Below, in pieces: positions 45,551 to 55,300 of a stretch of DNA of 64,000 bases. The DNA is from Streptococcus parasanguinis (GTDB lineage: Bacteria > Bacillota > Bacilli > Lactobacillales > Streptococcaceae). The stretch covers positions 1-64,000 of the forward strand of contig NZ_JACLQU010000013.1 of NCBI RefSeq assembly GCF_016648855.1, read 5' to 3'. Position 1 is the first letter of the stretch. Each line of letters starts with the position of its first letter. Below the pieces are notes generated by a model, which did no database searches, was not told the DNA's origin, and worked only from the letters and a program-made list of their open reading frames with translations. Both the position numbers and the translations under genes were made by a program.

Positions 45551-46261
45551 TTAACTCCTTTTTAACCGATAGTGCTGGAAGAAGGCGATATCTCGGTAAG
45601 GGGACTCTTGGCAAACAGATAGCTCCATCTTGAGCATAGACTCTCGCCAGCCTTCTTGGCCCTTGAAGCGATTGTCCTGCAAGGCATAAAAGACACGGAT
45701 CCCTTGGTAGTCCTGAACTTCGAGGGCTAGATCGTCTACTGCTCTATCTAGATCATAGGCCTGTGCCAAGCCCATGGAGTGGGTTTCCAAGTCTTGACCG
45801 GCTAAGAGATCAAGCGCCTTCTGAGTATCATTTTCAAAGACGACGGTCTGCAGGACGCGGCCAACCTCATTGTGCTTGACGATAGAGAGCAGGCCTCCTG
45901 GTTTCAAGAGACGAGTGAATGCCTTGAGAACCACCTTGCGATCCTCTACATACTCCAAGACATTGTGACAGAGGATGACATCAAAACTGGCATCTTCAAG
46001 ACTTGCTAACTGGTCCAGACTCCCGACGAGTTGCTGGTAGGGATGGTCCTGGACCCGCAAGGCCACCATTTCCTCATTAGGCTCCACAGCTAGGACTTGA
46101 TTTTCTTGCGCTAGATGGTTGGCTACAAGGCCAAAACCACTCCCGAAATCAAGCACCCGTTTTCCCTTGATGTCCTGTAATTGTTCAAAAAGGATATCAT
46201 AATAGATCTGTCCCCAGGGTTGCTGGAGGTTTTCTAAATAGGCTTGAATATTCACGGCCAT
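45551..46261 (-). CDS. Class I SAM-dependent methyltransferase
   Basis: A 236-residue methyltransferase with motif I VLDFGSGFGLVANHLA, an acidic VLAVEPNEEM, FDVILCHNVLEYV (motif IV) and LLKPGGLLSIV. The substrate is not evident. The layout resembles UbiE/SmtA-like small-molecule or tRNA-modifying enzymes. It lies ten bases after the SDR gene and is co-transcribed with the miaA-hflX-rnz cluster. Confidence 0.87.
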   Translation of the reverse strand: MAVNIQAYLENLQQPWGQIYYDILFEQLQDIKGKRVLDFGSGFGLVANHLAQENQVLAVEPNEEMVALRVQDHPYQQLVGSLDQLASLEDASFDVILCHNVLEYVEDRKVVLKAFTRLLKPGGLLSIVKHNEVGRVLQTVVFENDTQKALDLLAGQDLETHSMGLAQAYDLDRAVDDLALEVQDYQGIRVFYALQDNRFKGQEGWRESMLKMELSVCQESPYRDIAFFQHYRLKRS

Positions 46262-46271
46262 CGATCTCCTC

Positions 46272-47027
46272 CTATTTGAAATTGAACATCTTGCTGGCTA
46301 GCTTGTCTGAGATGCGTGGGAAAAGGGTATAGAGCTTGTGAGTTAGGTTCAAGAGCCAAGGCAAATTGAGCTCGCGTTTTGCTTTTCCAAAGTTCTTCAC
46401 AATCTTCTTAGCCACAAAGTCTGGTTCCAAAATGTAGCGGTCCACAGCCTTGACATAGCTTCCGTCTGGGTCTGCCTGGTCAAAGAAAGTGGTCCGGATG
46501 GGGCCTGGATTAACCGTCGTCACATGGACACCAAAGGGCATGAGTTCCAAGCGCAGGGCATTGGAGAAGCCAATGGCTGCAAACTTAGTAGCCGAATAAA
46601 GGCTGGATTTGGCAGTTGCGACGAGACCCGCCATGCTGACGATGTTGACGATGTGCCCCTTTCCTGCCGCCTTCATGTGCACACCCATCAAGCGTGAGAG
46701 CTGCATGAGGGCAAAGGTATTGACTTCAAACATAGCATGAATTTGCTCATTGGTAATCTGGTCAAACTCTTCAAAGATCCCATAGCCTGCATTGTTGACC
46801 AAGATATCGATCTGCCCGTAGCGCTGATAGAGCTCTTCTACCAAATCTTGGACAGCTGATGAATCTGTGATATCGATCCCGATGCATTCAGCTTGAGGAT
46901 GACTGGCATAGAGTTTTTCTAGGTTTTCTTGATTTCTACCTAGAAGAATCAGCCGATCTTCAGGGAGGAGCTTGACCATTTCTTGGGCCAAGCCTCCACT
47001 TGCTCCTGTTATGAGAATGGTTCGCAT
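46272..47027 (-). CDS. Short-chain dehydrogenase/reductase
   Basis: A 251-residue classical SDR. The NAD(P)-binding TGASGGLAQEM, NNAGYG, and catalytic Tyr-Lys in YSATKFA are present. The C-terminus, DKLASKMFNFK, is typical of the YqjQ group. The start at 47027 follows GGAG seven bases upstream and lies two bases after the rnz stop; the longer frame to 47171 only reads through rnz in another frame and is rejected. Substrate unknown. Confidence 0.9.
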   Translation of the reverse strand: MRTILITGASGGLAQEMVKLLPEDRLILLGRNQENLEKLYASHPQAECIGIDITDSSAVQDLVEELYQRYGQIDILVNNAGYGIFEEFDQITNEQIHAMFEVNTFALMQLSRLMGVHMKAAGKGHIVNIVSMAGLVATAKSSLYSATKFAAIGFSNALRLELMPFGVHVTTVNPGPIRTTFFDQADPDGSYVKAVDRYILEPDFVAKKIVKNFGKAKRELNLPWLLNLTHKLYTLFPRISDKLASKMFNFK

Positions 47028-47028
47028 C

Positions 47029-47958
47029 TTAGATCTCCACTTCTTCCAAATCTTTGACGACATAGACATTTTCAAAAATGCTGGATGCATCCTTGCGCAA
47101 TTGGCTGATGTCTTTTGATAAGAAGCGAGCACTGATGTGGTTGAGAAGAAGGCGCTTCGCTCCAGCTTCACGCGCTACTTCTGCTGCCTGCATATTGGTC
47201 GAGTGACCGTGTTTCTTAGCAATCTTCTCATCGCCCTTACCATAGGTGGACTCATGGACGAGGACATCTGCATTGACTCCAAGGCGGACACTGGCATCCG
47301 TCTTTCTGGTATCTCCAAGGATCGTGATAATCTTACCAGGTCGAGGAGCTGAAATATAATCAGCAGCAATGATCTTGGTGCCATCTTCCAGGGTGACATC
47401 TTGTCCATTTTTAACCTGACCAAAGAGCGGTCCAAATGGAACGCCCGCTGCCTTGAGCTTATCTGCGTCGAGTGTTCCTTCGAGGTCCTTCTGCATGATC
47501 CGATAACCGACACAGAAAATGGTGTGGTCCAAAGCTTCCGCGTAAACCGTGAATTTATCAGTTTCTAAAATCTTACCCAGAGAATGTTCATCGAATTCAT
47601 GAAAATGGATGCGGTAAGGCAGACGAGAGCCTGATACGCGAAGACTAGTCATCACAAAGGATTTGATCCCTACTGGTCCATAGATATCCAGATCCGTCTG
47701 CTCTTCATTGGCCTGAAAGGCCCGACTAGAGAGGAAACCTGGCAAACCAAAAATATGATCTCCGTGTAGGTGAGTAATAAAGATCTTGCTAACCTTTCGC
47801 GGACGAATAGTCGTTTCTAAAATTTGATTCTGTGTCGCTTCGCCACAATCAAAGAGCCAGACTTCATTGATCTCGTCCAGCAATTTGAGCGCTAGGCTCG
47901 ATACATTACGGGCTTTTGAGGGTTGCCCAGCTCCCGTTCCTAAAAATTGAATGTCCAT
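47029..47958 (-). CDS. rnz: Ribonuclease Z
   Basis: A 309-residue metallo-beta-lactamase-fold endonuclease that removes 3' trailers from tRNA precursors. The zinc motif [10 protein letters not shown], the [15 protein letters not shown] start, an exosite-containing arm (about 150-200), and the late [13 protein letters not shown] and LNHISAR motifs fit RNase Z. It sits between the unknown 209-residue protein and the SDR in a compact cluster. Confidence 0.95.
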   Translation of the reverse strand: MDIQFLGTGAGQPSKARNVSSLALKLLDEINEVWLFDCGEATQNQILETTIRPRKVSKIFITHLHGDHIFGLPGFLSSRAFQANEEQTDLDIYGPVGIKSFVMTSLRVSGSRLPYRIHFHEFDEHSLGKILETDKFTVYAEALDHTIFCVGYRIMQKDLEGTLDADKLKAAGVPFGPLFGQVKNGQDVTLEDGTKIIAADYISAPRPGKIITILGDTRKTDASVRLGVNADVLVHESTYGKGDEKIAKKHGHSTNMQAAEVAREAGAKRLLLNHISARFLSKDISQLRKDASSIFENVYVVKDLEEVEI

Positions 47959-47961
47959 TGT

Positions 47962-48591
47962 CTACTTTCTATCTATATAAATCATGGCCGTCCGGTTCTC
48001 TGAACGGAAAGAAAGGTTGCCTGGGTAGGCTTGCGCTAACTCGAGGAGCTCTTCTTGGTTATATCCTGACAGTTTTAAGCGTCCATCTTCCAAGGTCATC
48101 AAGTCAGTTAGGGCTGAGAGGGCTTCTGTTTTAGTGACCCCTTCTGGTTCAGCCTCTTGCAAGCAGATCTTGCCATCTTTTTCAAAGACCAAACAATGTG
48201 GAAAGATCTCTGCAATTTCGAATAAAATGGCAGGGGTGATATCCTCTGTTGGATGTTCAGCAAAGACACAGGCTAGCTCTTCATTTGCGTAGGCCAAGCC
48301 ATAAGACTTACCTGATAAATTGAGGCGGATAAAGGGCTTCCATTCATCAAAGCTTTGCTGAACTGTGAATAAGTCAAATACCCGACTCAAGTCCAAGAAA
48401 TAATCCATGGCCTCCTCGGGGCTCTTCTTTTGATAGAGCTCTGCGAAATAGGCGTTGATCACACTTGGGGGAGGCGTAATCACACGGAGACGCAATTCCT
48501 CAGGGATTGTGCTTAAAAGATTGGTCAGGTAGACCCGATCGAGGCTGGTATAGCCTCCATATTTTATTGCTAAATCAACGTAATCCGTCAT
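47962..48591 (-). CDS. Conserved protein of unknown function between rnz and hflX
   Basis: A 209-residue soluble protein. The start at 48591 has GGAAG six bases upstream and overlaps the hflX 3' end by 17 bases; a frame extending to 48675 is not needed. It opens [22 protein letters not shown] and has no motif I can assign. Homologues are, from memory, sometimes labelled cystathionine beta-lyase, which the sequence does not support (no PLP Lys motif). Confidence 0.75.
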   Translation of the reverse strand: MTDYVDLAIKYGGYTSLDRVYLTNLLSTIPEELRLRVITPPPSVINAYFAELYQKKSPEEAMDYFLDLSRVFDLFTVQQSFDEWKPFIRLNLSGKSYGLAYANEELACVFAEHPTEDITPAILFEIAEIFPHCLVFEKDGKICLQEAEPEGVTKTEALSALTDLMTLEDGRLKLSGYNQEELLELAQAYPGNLSFRSENRTAMIYIDRK

Positions 48592-49822
48592 AAAATTCTT
48601 CCAACTTCCACTTATTTTTCTCTGCGATATAGCCTTGAATGACCTCGACATCCTCTTCAAATTCGCGCTGGTCAATGATCGCTACTGTTTCTAGATCATG
48701 TGTCCGATAAGATTTTGAAAAAGGAACGCGAATGGTAAAGGGAACAAAGAGTTCTCTCAGTTTTTCTAGAAGCAAAGCCTGGAGATCTTCACGGGCTGTC
48801 TCAGAGCGTGCTGAAATCAAGCTAAAAGGTGTCTGGGTTGGTGTAAAGTCTGCCACTTTATCTGCTTTGTTGTAAAGCGTCAAGCGAGGGATCTCCAACA
48901 TATCCAGGTCCTTCATGATCGAAAGCACGGTCTTTTCATGCTCCTCGTGATTAGGATCAGATGCATCGATGACATGGACCAGAAGGTCTACATTCTTACT
49001 TTCTTCCAAGGTCGACTTAAAGCTCGATACCAACTCTGTTGGTAGATCTTGGATAAAGCCAACCGTATCGGTCAGTGTCACTTGCAGATTGCCTGTTAGA
49101 TGGATGCTCTTGGTTGTGGCGTCTAATGTCGCAAAGAGTTCATCGGCTTCATACTGACTCTTACTGGTCAGCTGATTCATAATGGTCGACTTTCCTGCAT
49201 TGGTATAGCCGATCAAACCAATCTTGAAGACAGGTGATTCCAAGCGTTTTTCACGAAGGGTTTCCCGGTTTTTTTCAACTGCCTTGAGCTGGCGCTCGAT
49301 ATCGGTGATTTGATTGCGAACGCTCCGGCGGTTCAACTCCAACTGACTTTCCCCTGGACCACGAGAACCAATTCCCCCAGCTTGACGGCTGAGCATGATT
49401 CCTTGACCGACAAGGCGTGGCAAGAGGTATTTGAGCTGGGCCAAGTGTACCTGCAACTTGCCTTCATGACTCCTAGCCCGCATAGCAAAGATATCTAAAA
49501 TCAGCTGCATCCGGTCAATGACCTTAACCCCAAGGATTTCTTCTAAGTTGACATTTTGACGGGGGGTCAGGCGATTATTGACCACCACGGTCGTAATCTC
49601 ATCTGCTTCGACCATTTGAGCGATTTCTTCTAGTTTTCCTGAGCCGACAAAGGTCTTGGTGTCATATTTCTCCCGCTTTTGTGTATAGGAACCCCGGACA
49701 TCTCCACCAGCTGTTTTAGCCAGGCTCGCCAACTCCTCCATAGACATGTCAAAATTGTCCATGCCTTGAAGTTCCACACCGACCAAAAGGATGCGTTCTT
49801 GTTTTTTTTCTGTTTCAATCAT
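48575..49822 (-). CDS. hflX: GTPase HflX
   Basis: A 415-residue ribosome-associated GTPase that rescues or splits stalled ribosomes, including after heat or antibiotic stress. It has the HflX N-terminal domain, the Gly-rich linker [19 protein letters not shown]1 [10 protein letters not shown]3 [10 protein letters not shown] and G4 NKAD. It overlaps the miaA stop by eight bases, the common miaA-hflX arrangement. Confidence 0.95.
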   Translation of the reverse strand: MIETEKKQERILLVGVELQGMDNFDMSMEELASLAKTAGGDVRGSYTQKREKYDTKTFVGSGKLEEIAQMVEADEITTVVVNNRLTPRQNVNLEEILGVKVIDRMQLILDIFAMRARSHEGKLQVHLAQLKYLLPRLVGQGIMLSRQAGGIGSRGPGESQLELNRRSVRNQITDIERQLKAVEKNRETLREKRLESPVFKIGLIGYTNAGKSTIMNQLTSKSQYEADELFATLDATTKSIHLTGNLQVTLTDTVGFIQDLPTELVSSFKSTLEESKNVDLLVHVIDASDPNHEEHEKTVLSIMKDLDMLEIPRLTLYNKADKVADFTPTQTPFSLISARSETAREDLQALLLEKLRELFVPFTIRVPFSKSYRTHDLETVAIIDQREFEEDVEVIQGYIAEKNKWKLEEFYDGLR

Positions 49823-50702
49823 GCTGTAAAAACTCCTTTACATCTGCAAGAACCTGCTCCTTGAAGTGGGGGGCATAAATGGCGTAAAATTTTACTTCCA
49901 TCCGATTTCGAAACCAGGTCAGCTGCCGTTTGGCAAAACGACGCGTATTGCGCTTGAGGATCTCACTGGCTTCCGCAAGGCTCTGCTCTCCCTTAAAGTA
50001 AGGAAAGAGTTCCTTGTAACCAATGCCTTTAGCTGCCTGAACTTCCGGATGGTCATCATAGAGCCACCGAGCTTCATCCAGCAAGCCCTCCTCTAGCATG
50101 CGATCAACCCTGCGATTGATGCGATCATAGATCAAGGACCGTTCATCATCTAGACAGATGAGATAAGGTTCATAGTCCGTCTCTTCGTTTGCGAGGTCCT
50201 GCCTAAAATGCGCAATTTCAAGAGCCCGCATGGCCCGACGGCGATTGAGCTGAGGAATCACAAGTCCTTGCTCCGCTACCCTTTGGTACAAGTCTTCGTC
50301 CGACAGCAAGTCCAATTGAGCGCGATAGGCCAGAATCTCTTCATGAGGAACTTCACCACCTAGATGATAACCTTCGAGCAGACTTTGGATGTAAAGGCCC
50401 GTTCCACCAGCAATGATAGGAAGCTTGCCTCGAGCTGTGATATCCTCAATCGCAGTCTTAGCTTCTCTTACAAAATCAAAAGCCGAGTAAGACTCGGTCA
50501 CCTCCCGCACATCGATCAAATGATGAGGAGCTGCAGCTTGCTCTTCTGGTGTCGCCTTGGCTGTTCCAATATCCAGCTTGCGATAGACTTGCTGGCTATC
50601 GCCACTGATAATTTCACCATTGAGGGCTTGCGCCAAATCGATCGCAAGAGCTGTTTTCCCAACAGCAGTTGGTCCCACAATCACAATTATCTTGGTTTTC
50701 AT
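49815..50702 (-). CDS. miaA: tRNA dimethylallyltransferase MiaA
   Basis: A 295-residue enzyme that adds dimethylallyl to A37 of tRNAs reading UNN codons. P-loop [40 protein letters not shown] and the late [14 protein letters not shown] motif are present. The ATG at 50702 follows AAGGA six bases upstream; the in-frame ATG at 50717 is not needed. TATAAT lies upstream on minus. First gene of the cluster. Confidence 0.95.
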   Translation of the reverse strand: MKTKIIVIVGPTAVGKTALAIDLAQALNGEIISGDSQQVYRKLDIGTAKATPEEQAAAPHHLIDVREVTESYSAFDFVREAKTAIEDITARGKLPIIAGGTGLYIQSLLEGYHLGGEVPHEEILAYRAQLDLLSDEDLYQRVAEQGLVIPQLNRRRAMRALEIAHFRQDLANEETDYEPYLICLDDERSLIYDRINRRVDRMLEEGLLDEARWLYDDHPEVQAAKGIGYKELFPYFKGEQSLAEASEILKRNTRRFAKRQLTWFRNRMEVKFYAIYAPHFKEQVLADVKEFLQHD

Positions 50703-50785
50703 CGTTTTTCCTTGCAAAATTCACGTTTTTTCGTTACCATATATTATAACATAAATATTTAAAGTTCAGAAAAGGAGAAATTCTC

Positions 50786-50956
50786 ATGGCTAAAGGATTT
50801 GGTAAAGGTTTTGTTACTGGTGTTGCTGGTACAGTTGCTGCTGTCGCAGGTGCAGTTTACACATTCAAGAAGAAAGTAATCGAACCAGAAGAACAAAAAG
50901 CAGCTTTCATCGAAGAAAACCGCAAAAAAGCAGCACGTCGCCGTGTCTCACACTAA
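50786..50956 (+). CDS. DUF3042 family small protein
   Basis: A 56-residue protein starting MAKGFGKGFVTGVAGTVAA, with a glycine/alanine-rich hydrophobic segment (about 8-26), a lysine cluster, and a basic tail ENRKKAARRRVSH. This matches the DUF3042 family of Lactobacillales. AAAGGAG lies eight bases before the ATG. It is divergent from miaA and has its own terminator, so it is an independent unit, probably well expressed. The function is unknown; membrane or nucleic-acid association would fit the sequence. Confidence 0.9.
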   Translation: MAKGFGKGFVTGVAGTVAAVAGAVYTFKKKVIEPEEQKAAFIEENRKKAARRRVSH

Positions 50957-50962
50957 TCATTC

Positions 50963-50992
50963 AAAAAGCTCCGGGAAACCGGAGCTTTTTTT
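50963..50992 (+). terminator. DUF3042 terminator
   Basis: AAAAAGCTCCGG-GAAA-CCGGAGCTTTTTTT, a textbook intrinsic terminator. Confidence 0.95.
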
Positions 50993-51115
50993 GCTGAAGA
51001 AAAAGTCCATTTTGGAAAATTTTCTTTTACTGGTAGGGTTTGTCACGATATGCTAACACAAGTAATGCTAAAAGAATTAGAATGATATATATTATGCTTA
51101 TTCAAACATATACTG

Positions 51116-51251
51116 AAACTTTCCGCCGTGAGAAAAGTGCTAGAAACACTATGGTTTCTAGCACTCGGTAGTTTTGAAACTTTAGGTTCAAAACTAAGTC
51201 ATGGAACTTCTTCGAAGTTCGCTGACGTCCGTACTCACCTAAGGAAAGTTT
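51116..51251 (+). repeat. R2 structured repeat, copy E
   Basis: AAACTTTCC/GGAAAGTTT, GTGAG/CTCAC, P2 GTGCTAGAAAC/GTTTCTAGCAC, P3 AGTTTTGAA/TTCAAAACT, P4 GAACTTC/GAAGTTC, and CGG/CCG enclosing P3-P4. TATACT lies just upstream. With the hairpin at 51269-51310 it accounts for the gap 50993-51313; the remaining 120 bases before it show nothing clear. Confidence 0.9.
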
Positions 51252-51268
51252 CTATGATGACGTTTGTC

Positions 51269-51310
51269 TTCAATCTAAAAGCCTCGGGAAACCTGAGCTT
51301 TTAGATTGAA
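51269..51310. terminator. Long hairpin between R2 copy E and the DUF4298 gene
   Basis: TTCAATCTAAAAGC/GCTTTTAGATTGAA plus CTCGGG/CCTGAG around an AAA loop, about 20 pairs with one wobble. No long U-run on either strand, so its role as a terminator is uncertain. Confidence 0.55.
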
Positions 51311-51313
51311 ATT

Positions 51314-51631
51314 TCACCGTTCTTTGATCATCTTCGTTGCGATCTCCAAGAGCTCCACTCCCATCTGAAAGTGCTCGTCTAACAAATCATAGACGGCATC
51401 TTCGGACAGGACACCACAAGGAAGATCTGCCGGAAAGTCAGCTTGATTGGAAAAATCCAAATCATCAAAATAGACCTGACTACTATAATAATCGCGCAGT
51501 TGGATATAGCTTTCTTGATGCTCTCTTAGCTGATCCACTGCTTTTTTGGTTTCTTCCAAAGTTTTGGCATAGTCATTCAAATAACCTTCCATTCTTTGGA
51601 TCCGTTCGATGTTTTTCTGTGCAATTGCCAT
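51314..51631 (-). CDS. DUF4298 domain protein
   Basis: A 105-residue soluble protein. An N-terminal helical half (about 1-50) is followed by YYSSQVYFDDLDF, then LPCGVLSEDAVYDLLDEH, the hallmark of DUF4298. Function unknown. It starts three bases after the rexA stop and so is probably the third gene of the rexB-rexA operon; whether it assists RexAB is untested as far as I know. Confidence 0.88.
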   Translation of the reverse strand: MAIAQKNIERIQRMEGYLNDYAKTLEETKKAVDQLREHQESYIQLRDYYSSQVYFDDLDFSNQADFPADLPCGVLSEDAVYDLLDEHFQMGVELLEIATKMIKER

Positions 51632-51634
51632 GAT

Positions 51635-54600
51635 TTACTCCACTTTTACCACTTCTAGATGGGGGCCACCTAGAAGCACGAGGTATTTTTCTACTTGCTC
51701 TTTGCCATAAGAACGACGAAGAGCTTCTGCATAGAGATCGAGCTGATCCCGGTAGCGTTCGACCAATTGGCTAGGAACCTTGTAGTGATCCGTCTTATAA
51801 TCAAAGAGCAAGATCCGGTCTTCTAGCACCAAATAACCATCCAAGATCCCCCGCACGACAAAGTCCTCACCACTAGCTGGATCTTTCTTCAGCATGGCAA
51901 AAGGAGCTTCGCGGCGGACTCGAGAGGCTTCTTTTTGAAGCAAGGTCCCCAAAGGTGTCTCATAGAAAGCAAGGATGGCCTCTAGCTTGATGCGGGCTTT
52001 GACCGCTGGCTCTGCTTGAACTTGCTCCAAGGCTTGACGCAGCTTATCCAGCGTGATTTCTTCCTCAAGAGGCACGCGCTGCATGAGTTCATGGACAGCA
52101 CTACCGACCTGGGCCCCTGTCACGGCTTTTTCTTGACCAAAAGTTGGGAGCTCAAAGTCAGGCGTCACAGTCTTTGCATCCATAATTTGGACGCCATTGG
52201 CATCCATGACCGGCTCGTAGAATTTCTTGATCTGACTAGGAGTACGGACACTTGGTAAATGAATGGCCGGAGCATAGAGCTGATTGAGCCGATCAACATT
52301 TTCCAAGATATCCAAGGCCCGACGAATATCCTCTGACTGACGGACATCCTTGAGCTGATCCAGCCGGGCATCCTTTTCCTTTTCTAAAGGTTCCAGGTGG
52401 TCTGGTGTCAAGTCTTCATCTGTCACAAAACGCGTGTCATAAGCCAGGGTATTCTTAGTAAACACATCTTGAATAGCAAAGAGCCAGTCCTGATAAGAGG
52501 TCCATGCTTTTCGTTTTTCCGGATCCAACTTGCCATTGCGACTAGTCCCCCAATCGGTATCACGCAGTTTGTCCTCGCGGCCTTTTCCGACCAGATAGAG
52601 CTTGAGCTCAGCCCGTGTCATGGCGACATAAAGAAGACGCATCTGCTCAGAAATCGTGGCCAATTTTGTTTCTTCCACGTTCCGTTGGTAGCAAGGCGTT
52701 TCGATCTGCAGGCGAATGGATTTTGGAGCAGCTGGATTCTCTGTCTCAACCGGCAGGTTCGCAACATATTTAAAGCCAATCCCTTTTTGACGACTGAGAA
52801 TAATTGGCCCCGATTGATCCTTACGGTTAAAGGCCTTGTCCATATTGAGAATAAAGACATACTTGAATTCCAGCCCCTTACTCTTATGGACGGTCATGAG
52901 CTGGACGGCATCTTTTGGAGTCGCAAGAGGGACGCTGGCCAAATCGTGTTCATTTTCGATCACCTTGTCGATCATGGCAATAAAGCGCGACAAACCCTTA
53001 ATGCTGGCCTTCTCATAATCATTGGCCCGAAGCGTCAAGGCATAGAGATTGGCCTGGCGCTGGGCCCCATTTGGAAGGGCGCCTACATAGTCATAGTAAT
53101 AGCGATCCTCATAGATTTTCCACAGCAAATCATAGAGCGAATGGGTCTTGGCAGCAGCCCGCCAAGCGGATAAAACCTTGAGGAAGTTCTCAATTTTAGC
53201 AAAGAGCTTGGCATCGATCAGATTTGCATGCTCTGCGGTCTTTTCAAGGGCTAACTGGACCTTGTGGTAGAAGGGCATTTGCTTTTGCTCTGGAAGCGTC
53301 TGTAAGGAAATCCGTGCCAGCTCATCTTCATCAAAGTCAAACATGGGGGATTTCATGAGAGCAACCAAGGCATAATCATGCAAGGGATTGTTAATGGTCC
53401 GCAAGGTATCCAGCATGACCATCACTTCCAGTGACTCAAGATAATGCGCCTGTCCGCTATCTGCCACAATCGGAATATGGTACAGGTCAAAGGCTTCCAG
53501 TATCGCATCATTTCGCGTTCGAGACGCAGTCAAGAGCGTGATCTCTTTAAAGGGCACTTTTTCCACCCGATGGAGACGTAAAATTTCTTTGATGACTAGG
53601 AGAATTTCTCCCTTGGAAATCGTCTCGACTCCAAGGGGAGCTTCCTCGTCTTCGGTCTTTTCTTCCTGATCTTGGGAGCCATCATAGAGCAAAAATTCTG
53701 CCCGATGTTGTGGCAAGGCCATCCGTTGCTTGTCGCTTCCTGCGACCAGATAGTGGGTTTGATTGTAGTCAATCTCTCCTACCTCTTCGTCCATCAAATG
53801 GCGAAAGACATCATTGGTCGCGTCCAATACCTCCACATGACTCCGGAAATTTTCCTTGAGGAGGATCAACCGCCCTTTCGCCCCTTCTTCTTGGTAGGCT
53901 TTAAATTTATCATTGAAAATCTGTGGATCTGCCTGACGGAAGCGATAAATGGATTGCTTGATATCTCCCACCATGAAGCGATTGTGGCCATTTGACAGCA
54001 AGTCCAACATCCGTTCTTGGGTGTGGTTGGTATCCTGGTACTCATCGACCATGACCTCATGATAACGCTCTTGAAAGGCTTGTCTCACCTCTGGGAATTG
54101 CTCTAAAATTTGAATGGCAAAATGACTGATATCCCCAAATTCATAAGCTTTTTCTTGGATTTTTCGCTCCAGATAAGCGCGAGCAAAGTCTCTGATAAAG
54201 TCCCTTAGCAAGTAGAGCATGGGGCCTTCTTCTTGGTGGTAGGCTTGTTGAAATTCCAGCTGATAGAGCTGATTTTCCAAGTCTCTGAGGCGGTTGATAT
54301 GTATGGTTTTATCCTGGTTATAAGCCGTGACTAACTCTTTCAACTCTTCTTTTCGGGCTCTGTTGGTCAAGGCTCCCCCATTTGAAGCCCGACTAATCGC
54401 CACGACCGCCTTTAGGACAGAGGTCAATTGCTCTTTATTGGTGCGACCTGTCAGGCTTCCAATCTGATCGAGCACCTCTTCTACAGCTTCCAAATATTTA
54501 GCCTTACCAAATGCTTGGCCTTCATTGGACAAATGAAAGGCAAAAAAGCTTTCTGCCTCATAAAGGGCCTGCTGGATGCTCTCCATTAGATCGCCTTCAA

Positions 54601-55300
54601 CCTGTTCAAAATCGGTCTCCTCATAGCCTTTTAGAAAATGCTCTTCCAGCCATTTCTCCGGATCACTGGTCGACTGAAGAAAGTCATAGATCTGGTAGAC
54701 CTGTTCTTTAAACAAGGTCAAATTTTTGCGCTGGCCGGTGAAATTCTTGACCATCTGCACAAAGGCTTCTTGGTTTTCTCCCTGGTAATAGCGATCAAAA
54801 ACAGCTTGAAAAACTTCATTTTGTAAGAGGCGTTGCTCACTGGCGTTTTGTAAAATGCGAAACTGAGGCGCCAACCCAAGCAAATAGCCATAGCGCGTTA
54901 GGACCTTTTGGGTAAAGGAGTCCATGGTTCCAATATCGCTGGTGGCGACATCTGCGATTTGACGGGCCAAGTGTTGCTTGAGCTCTGAGTCATCACTTGC
55001 TTGCAAGGCTTTTCCAAGTTCACTTTCCAAACGCTCCTTGAGCTCTCCTGCTGCCTTGACCGTAAAGGTCGAGATAAAGAGCTCCTTAATCGAAATGCCT
55101 CGCTGGATCTGATCCAGTATCCGCTGCACCATGACAAAGGTCTTTCCTGATCCAGCAGAGGCTGACACCAGGATATTGGTCCCCGAACTATAGATGGCGT
55201 CGATCTGTTCTGGCGTCCGCTTTTGCTCTTTGGTAGAAGCTGCCTCTTGGGCCTGAAGGGCCTTGATTTCTTCTCTTGTCAAAAATGCTTGTTTGATCAT
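51635..55300 (-). CDS. rexA: ATP-dependent helicase/nuclease subunit A (RexA/AddA)
   Basis: A 1221-residue UvrD-type helicase with a C-terminal nuclease, one half of the Gram-positive RecBCD equivalent that processes double-strand breaks. Walker [14 protein letters not shown], the DEYQDTN box, [14 protein letters not shown], and the nuclease motif [10 protein letters not shown] are present. The ATG at 55300 overlaps the rexB stop (ATGA); the longer frame to 55333 reads rexB in another frame. The length agrees with streptococcal RexA. Confidence 0.95.
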   Translation of the reverse strand: MIKQAFLTREEIKALQAQEAASTKEQKRTPEQIDAIYSSGTNILVSASAGSGKTFVMVQRILDQIQRGISIKELFISTFTVKAAGELKERLESELGKALQASDDSELKQHLARQIADVATSDIGTMDSFTQKVLTRYGYLLGLAPQFRILQNASEQRLLQNEVFQAVFDRYYQGENQEAFVQMVKNFTGQRKNLTLFKEQVYQIYDFLQSTSDPEKWLEEHFLKGYEETDFEQVEGDLMESIQQALYEAESFFAFHLSNEGQAFGKAKYLEAVEEVLDQIGSLTGRTNKEQLTSVLKAVVAISRASNGGALTNRARKEELKELVTAYNQDKTIHINRLRDLENQLYQLEFQQAYHQEEGPMLYLLRDFIRDFARAYLERKIQEKAYEFGDISHFAIQILEQFPEVRQAFQERYHEVMVDEYQDTNHTQERMLDLLSNGHNRFMVGDIKQSIYRFRQADPQIFNDKFKAYQEEGAKGRLILLKENFRSHVEVLDATNDVFRHLMDEEVGEIDYNQTHYLVAGSDKQRMALPQHRAEFLLYDGSQDQEEKTEDEEAPLGVETISKGEILLVIKEILRLHRVEKVPFKEITLLTASRTRNDAILEAFDLYHIPIVADSGQAHYLESLEVMVMLDTLRTINNPLHDYALVALMKSPMFDFDEDELARISLQTLPEQKQMPFYHKVQLALEKTAEHANLIDAKLFAKIENFLKVLSAWRAAAKTHSLYDLLWKIYEDRYYYDYVGALPNGAQRQANLYALTLRANDYEKASIKGLSRFIAMIDKVIENEHDLASVPLATPKDAVQLMTVHKSKGLEFKYVFILNMDKAFNRKDQSGPIILSRQKGIGFKYVANLPVETENPAAPKSIRLQIETPCYQRNVEETKLATISEQMRLLYVAMTRAELKLYLVGKGREDKLRDTDWGTSRNGKLDPEKRKAWTSYQDWLFAIQDVFTKNTLAYDTRFVTDEDLTPDHLEPLEKEKDARLDQLKDVRQSEDIRRALDILENVDRLNQLYAPAIHLPSVRTPSQIKKFYEPVMDANGVQIMDAKTVTPDFELPTFGQEKAVTGAQVGSAVHELMQRVPLEEEITLDKLRQALEQVQAEPAVKARIKLEAILAFYETPLGTLLQKEASRVRREAPFAMLKKDPASGEDFVVRGILDGYLVLEDRILLFDYKTDHYKVPSQLVERYRDQLDLYAEALRRSYGKEQVEKYLVLLGGPHLEVVKVE

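Noticed and set aside
47028..47171. N-terminal extension of the SDR protein
   Set aside because: It only reads rnz in another frame; the ATG at 47027 has a ribosome binding site and gives the normal SDR start.
52397..53173. 258-codon plus-strand ORF inside rexA
   Set aside because: Antisense to a helicase with all motifs; composition is not protein-like.
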